From contig QKHS01000073.1 in the NCBI GenBank assembly GCA_003249955.1, positions 1 to 36,767 on the forward strand: a stretch of 36,767 nucleotides of DNA, read 5' to 3'. Origin of the DNA: Bacteroidales bacterium (lineage in GTDB: Bacteria > Bacteroidota > Bacteroidia > Bacteroidales > ML635J-15). Below, piece by piece: positions 34,510 through 36,767 of this stretch. The number at the start of each line of letters is the position of its first letter. Position 1 is the stretch's first letter. A program made the position numbers and the translations under genes. The notes under the pieces are model-generated. The model was not told the origin of the DNA and ran no database searches. It saw nothing but the letters and a program-made list of their open reading frames with translations.

Positions 34510-35103
34510 ATGGAGAAGATTAAATTAGAAGTTTTAGGCTTATCATACAGTCAGACACAGGCCGGAGCTTATGCTTTGATTTTATCCGTGAATGATAGTG
34601 ATGAAAGAATCCCGATAATTATCGGAGGTTTTGAGGCACAATCAATTGCTATTCAATTAGAAAATCTTAAACCTCCCAGGCCTTTAACACACGATTTATT
34701 TCATTCCATGTCTCAGGATTTTGGAATAGGGCTCAAAGAAGTTTTTATTCACAGGCTGGAAGAGGGAATTTTTTATTCTAAATTATATTTTGAGAAAGAT
34801 GGACAAACCAAAATTTTAGACTCCAGAACATCAGATGCTGTTGCTCTGGCGTTAAGATTTGGGAGTCCTATATTTACCACAGCGGATATTGTAAGAAAAG
34901 CCGGAATAGTTTTGAAAATTACTGAAGATCTTAATGATATTTCGGCCGATATGCAAACCTCCAAACCGTCAGATCATGTTGCCGGATATAAAAACTACTC
35001 TGTTTCAGAATTAGAAACGTTAATGGATGAAGCAATCCGTAATGAGGATTACGAAAAAGCATCTGTTATCCGGGATGAAATAAAAAAACGGACAGAAGAA
35101 TAA
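34510..35103 (+). CDS. Bifunctional-nuclease-family (DUF151) protein with UVR motif
   Basis: A 197-residue cytoplasmic protein. Residues about 1-135 form the DUF151/BFN domain (IPIIIGGFEAQSIAIQLENL, RPLTHDLFHSM, SRTSDAVALALRFGSPIF). Homologues in plants were described as having nuclease activity; the bacterial role is unsettled. The C-terminus (about 160-197, SVSELETLMDEAIRNEDYEK, ASVIRDEIKKR) is a UvrB/UvrC (UVR) interaction motif. The fusion is usual for Bacteroidota members. It lies 46 bases before thyA and seems to start that group, perhaps from the TATATTTG box at 34485. A link to DNA repair is suggested only by the UVR motif. Confidence 0.85.
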   Translation: MEKIKLEVLGLSYSQTQAGAYALILSVNDSDERIPIIIGGFEAQSIAIQLENLKPPRPLTHDLFHSMSQDFGIGLKEVFIHRLEEGIFYSKLYFEKDGQTKILDSRTSDAVALALRFGSPIFTTADIVRKAGIVLKITEDLNDISADMQTSKPSDHVAGYKNYSVSELETLMDEAIRNEDYEKASVIRDEIKKRTEE

Positions 35104-35149
35104 GGTAATTTTCTTTTGTTATTAATTGTAAAAAAATAAAATAAGAAAT

Positions 35150-35944
35150 ATGCGTCAGTATCTGGATTTATTAGAGCATGTAAAAAACACAGGAATTGAA
35201 AAAAAAGACAGAACTGGTACAGGTACAATAAGTGTTTTCGGTTACCAGATGAGATTTAATCTTGAAGATGGGTTTCCTTGTCTCACCACAAAAAAATTAC
35301 ATCTTCGTTCTATTATTCACGAACTGCTGTGGTTTTTACAGGGCGATACAAATATTAAATATTTACGGGACAATGGTGTTAAGATATGGGATGAATGGGC
35401 TGATGAAAACGGAAATCTCGGTCATGTTTATGGTTATCAATGGCGTTCCTGGCCGACACCTGACGGAAAAAGTATTGATCAGATAAGTAACCTGATTAAA
35501 GGACTTAAAGAAAATCCTGATTCCAGAAGACATATTGTAAGCGCATGGAATGTTGCTGATATTGACCATATGGCTCTACCTCCATGTCATACACTGTTTC
35601 AGTTTTATGTAGCCGACGGAAAACTTTCGTGTCAGCTATATCAGCGCAGTGCCGATTTATTTATAGGAGTTCCGTTTAACATTGCATCTTATGCACTTTT
35701 GACTTTAATGGTAGCCCAGGTTACAGGATATAAACCCGGGGATTTTGTACATACATTCGGAGACGCACATATCTATCTTAATCATTTGGAACAGGTTAAT
35801 TTACAGCTAAGCAGAGAACCCAGAAGATTACCCCAGATGAAAATTAATCCTGATGTTAAAAGTATTTTTGATTTTAAATATGAAGATTTTGAATTGGTAA
35901 ATTATGACCCGCATCCGCATATAAAAGGAGAAGTGTCCGTTTAA
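35150..35944 (+). CDS. thyA: Thymidylate synthase
   Basis: A 264-residue cytoplasmic enzyme, the same length as the E. coli enzyme. It methylates dUMP to dTMP with methylene-tetrahydrofolate, leaving dihydrofolate. Motifs: [17 protein letters not shown] (phosphate Arg), the catalytic Cys in [12 protein letters not shown] (about C146), [20 protein letters not shown], and [20 protein letters not shown] with [16 protein letters not shown]. Placed 12 bases before folA, whose enzyme recycles the dihydrofolate made here. This is a classic functional pair and surely one transcript. Confidence 0.97.
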   Translation: MRQYLDLLEHVKNTGIEKKDRTGTGTISVFGYQMRFNLEDGFPCLTTKKLHLRSIIHELLWFLQGDTNIKYLRDNGVKIWDEWADENGNLGHVYGYQWRSWPTPDGKSIDQISNLIKGLKENPDSRRHIVSAWNVADIDHMALPPCHTLFQFYVADGKLSCQLYQRSADLFIGVPFNIASYALLTLMVAQVTGYKPGDFVHTFGDAHIYLNHLEQVNLQLSREPRRLPQMKINPDVKSIFDFKYEDFELVNYDPHPHIKGEVSV

Positions 35945-35956
35945 AGAAGTTTTATT

Positions 35957-36436
35957 ATGAGTTTTACAATTATAGTAGCAATAGCAAAAAACAATGCCAT
36001 AGGTAAAAATAACGATCTTTTATGGCATATATCAGGTGATCTTAAAAGATTTAAAGAAATAACAAGCGGACATACTGTAATTATGGGAAGAAAGACTTTC
36101 TTTTCATTACCCAAAGGAGCATTACCCAATCGCAGAAACATAGTAATTACAGATTGTCCTGATGATTGTTGTCCGGGAGCAGAAAAAGTTGGTTCAATTG
36201 AAGAGGCAATACATGTCTGCGATCCTGAAGCAGAAAATTTCATCATCGGCGGAGGTATGATTTATAAACAATTTCTACCGATTGCAGACAAAATTTATCT
36301 TACTGTGGTAAATAAAATTTATGATGCAGATGTATTTTTTCCGGAAATTAATAATAACGAGTGGACTTTTGAAACAGAGGCTGAGCATCCTGAACACGAT
36401 CCTCCTTTTGATTACCTTATTTTAAAAAGAAAATAG
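35957..36436 (+). CDS. folA: Dihydrofolate reductase
   Basis: A 159-residue cytoplasmic enzyme that reduces dihydrofolate to tetrahydrofolate with NADPH. Motifs: IIVAIAKNNAIGKNNDLLWH, with the Met20-type loop, the proton-donating acidic residue D28 in HISGDLKRF, VIMGRKTFFSLP (NADPH binding), RRNIVIT, and FIIGGGMIYKQFLPIADKIY. The length equals that of the typical chromosomal enzyme, and nothing suggests an acquired trimethoprim-resistant variant. It lies behind thyA and is followed by a terminator; it converges on the rRNA operon. Confidence 0.96.
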   Translation: MSFTIIVAIAKNNAIGKNNDLLWHISGDLKRFKEITSGHTVIMGRKTFFSLPKGALPNRRNIVITDCPDDCCPGAEKVGSIEEAIHVCDPEAENFIIGGGMIYKQFLPIADKIYLTVVNKIYDADVFFPEINNNEWTFETEAEHPEHDPPFDYLILKRK

Positions 36437-36460
36437 ACAATATTTTTTATAAAACACATT

Positions 36461-36492
36461 AAAAATCAGATAATACAAGATGCCTGATTTTT
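36461..36492 (+). terminator. Intrinsic terminator behind folA
   Basis: AAAAATCAG (36461-36469) pairs with CTGATTTTT (36484-36492) around a 14-base loop, with the T run continuing to 36494. It ends the thyA-folA transcript. Confidence 0.65.
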
Positions 36493-36555
36493 TTGTTTTA
36501 TACCTTTTTCAGGTTCAACAAATCTATTTAAACAAACTTTACGTAAAGTATAGTC

Positions 36556-36591
36556 AAAAAAAAAAGCCTTGAATCAATCGATTCAAGGCTT
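36556..36591 (-). terminator. rRNA operon terminator
   Basis: Read on the minus strand, a perfect 12-bp stem (AAGCCTTGAATC with GATTCAAGGCTT, four-base loop) is followed by a long T run (36565-36556). It lies about ten bases behind the 5S rRNA gene. Confidence 0.85.
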
Positions 36592-36598
36592 AAAAAAT

Positions 36599-36704
36599 TG
36601 GCGGCGACCTACTCTCCCACAAAACGCAGTACCATCGGCGCTGATGAGCTTAACTTCCGAGTTCGGAAAGGGATCGGGTGTTTCCTCATCGCCATAGCCA
36701 CCTA
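36599..36704 (-). rRNA. rrf: 5S ribosomal RNA
   Basis: The reverse complement reads from AGGTGGCTATGGCGATGAGG through the conserved CCGATCCCTTTCCGAACTCG and GAAGTTAAGCTCATC to GGGAGAGTAGGTCGCCGCC. These are the 5S loop B/C signature and the paired ends of helix I. The length of about 106 bases fits Bacteroidota 5S rRNA, and the exact ends are uncertain by a few bases. The 23S gene should lie to the right, outside the window; the 63 bases up to the edge are AT-rich spacer. Confidence 0.95.
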
Positions 36705-36767
36705 AAGATTTTCAATATTGTTAACGTATGAGACTGAGCATATAAACAAAATCCGATTATATAAAAA

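Overview
The window is a piece of a Bacteroidota chromosome, most like Bacteroidales or a close relative. The evidence is low GC, secreted proteins ending in type IX secretion (T9SS) C-terminal sorting domains, Bacteroidetes-type promoters (TTG-N20-TAnnTTTG), PorG-like DUF6089 proteins beside uppS-bamA-ompH-ompH, and DUF4476, PD40 and SPOR-like proteins. No phage, transposon, integron or CRISPR array is visible.

Left part (1-5.8 kb, mostly + strand): the last codons of one T9SS cargo gene, two complete T9SS cargo genes, a 78-bp orphan T9SS tail lying out of frame behind the second, and a small predicted outer-membrane barrel gene with a near-ideal promoter. Two terminators separate these from a convergent gene for a secreted protein with three DUF4476-like units.

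Centre-left (5.8-15.3 kb): one 2300-residue secreted protein made of a TPR-like region, PD40 propeller repeats, very long coiled coils, Asn-rich tandem repeats and three C-terminal SPOR-like units; then clpS, convergent with htpG across a shared terminator.

Centre (15.5-19.9 kb, - strand): a receiver-like protein with a C-terminal membrane anchor, an unknown secreted protein, a class III aminotransferase gene 4 nt behind a LytTR response regulator gene, and murI.

Envelope block (20-29.1 kb, - strand, read right to left): CBS/ACT-like protein, single-POTRA BamA-like barrel, nadK, two DUF6089/PorG-like barrels, uppS, bamA and two Skp/OmpH chaperones. It looks like a long outer-membrane biogenesis transcript with internal control points: a promoter before the first ompH, a hairpin over the likely start of the second PorG-like gene, and a terminator directly before murI.

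Right part (29.3-36.8 kb, + strand): pdxJ, a small-type purL, an ABC-F ATPase gene, a DUF151-UVR protein, thyA and folA. It ends against the 3' end of an rRNA operon (5S rRNA and terminator on the - strand).

Most of the window is conserved housekeeping sequence. The parts most worth a second look are the giant SPOR protein, the orphan T9SS tail, the membrane-anchored receiver and the two hairpins that overlap gene starts. No wholly new multi-gene system is evident.
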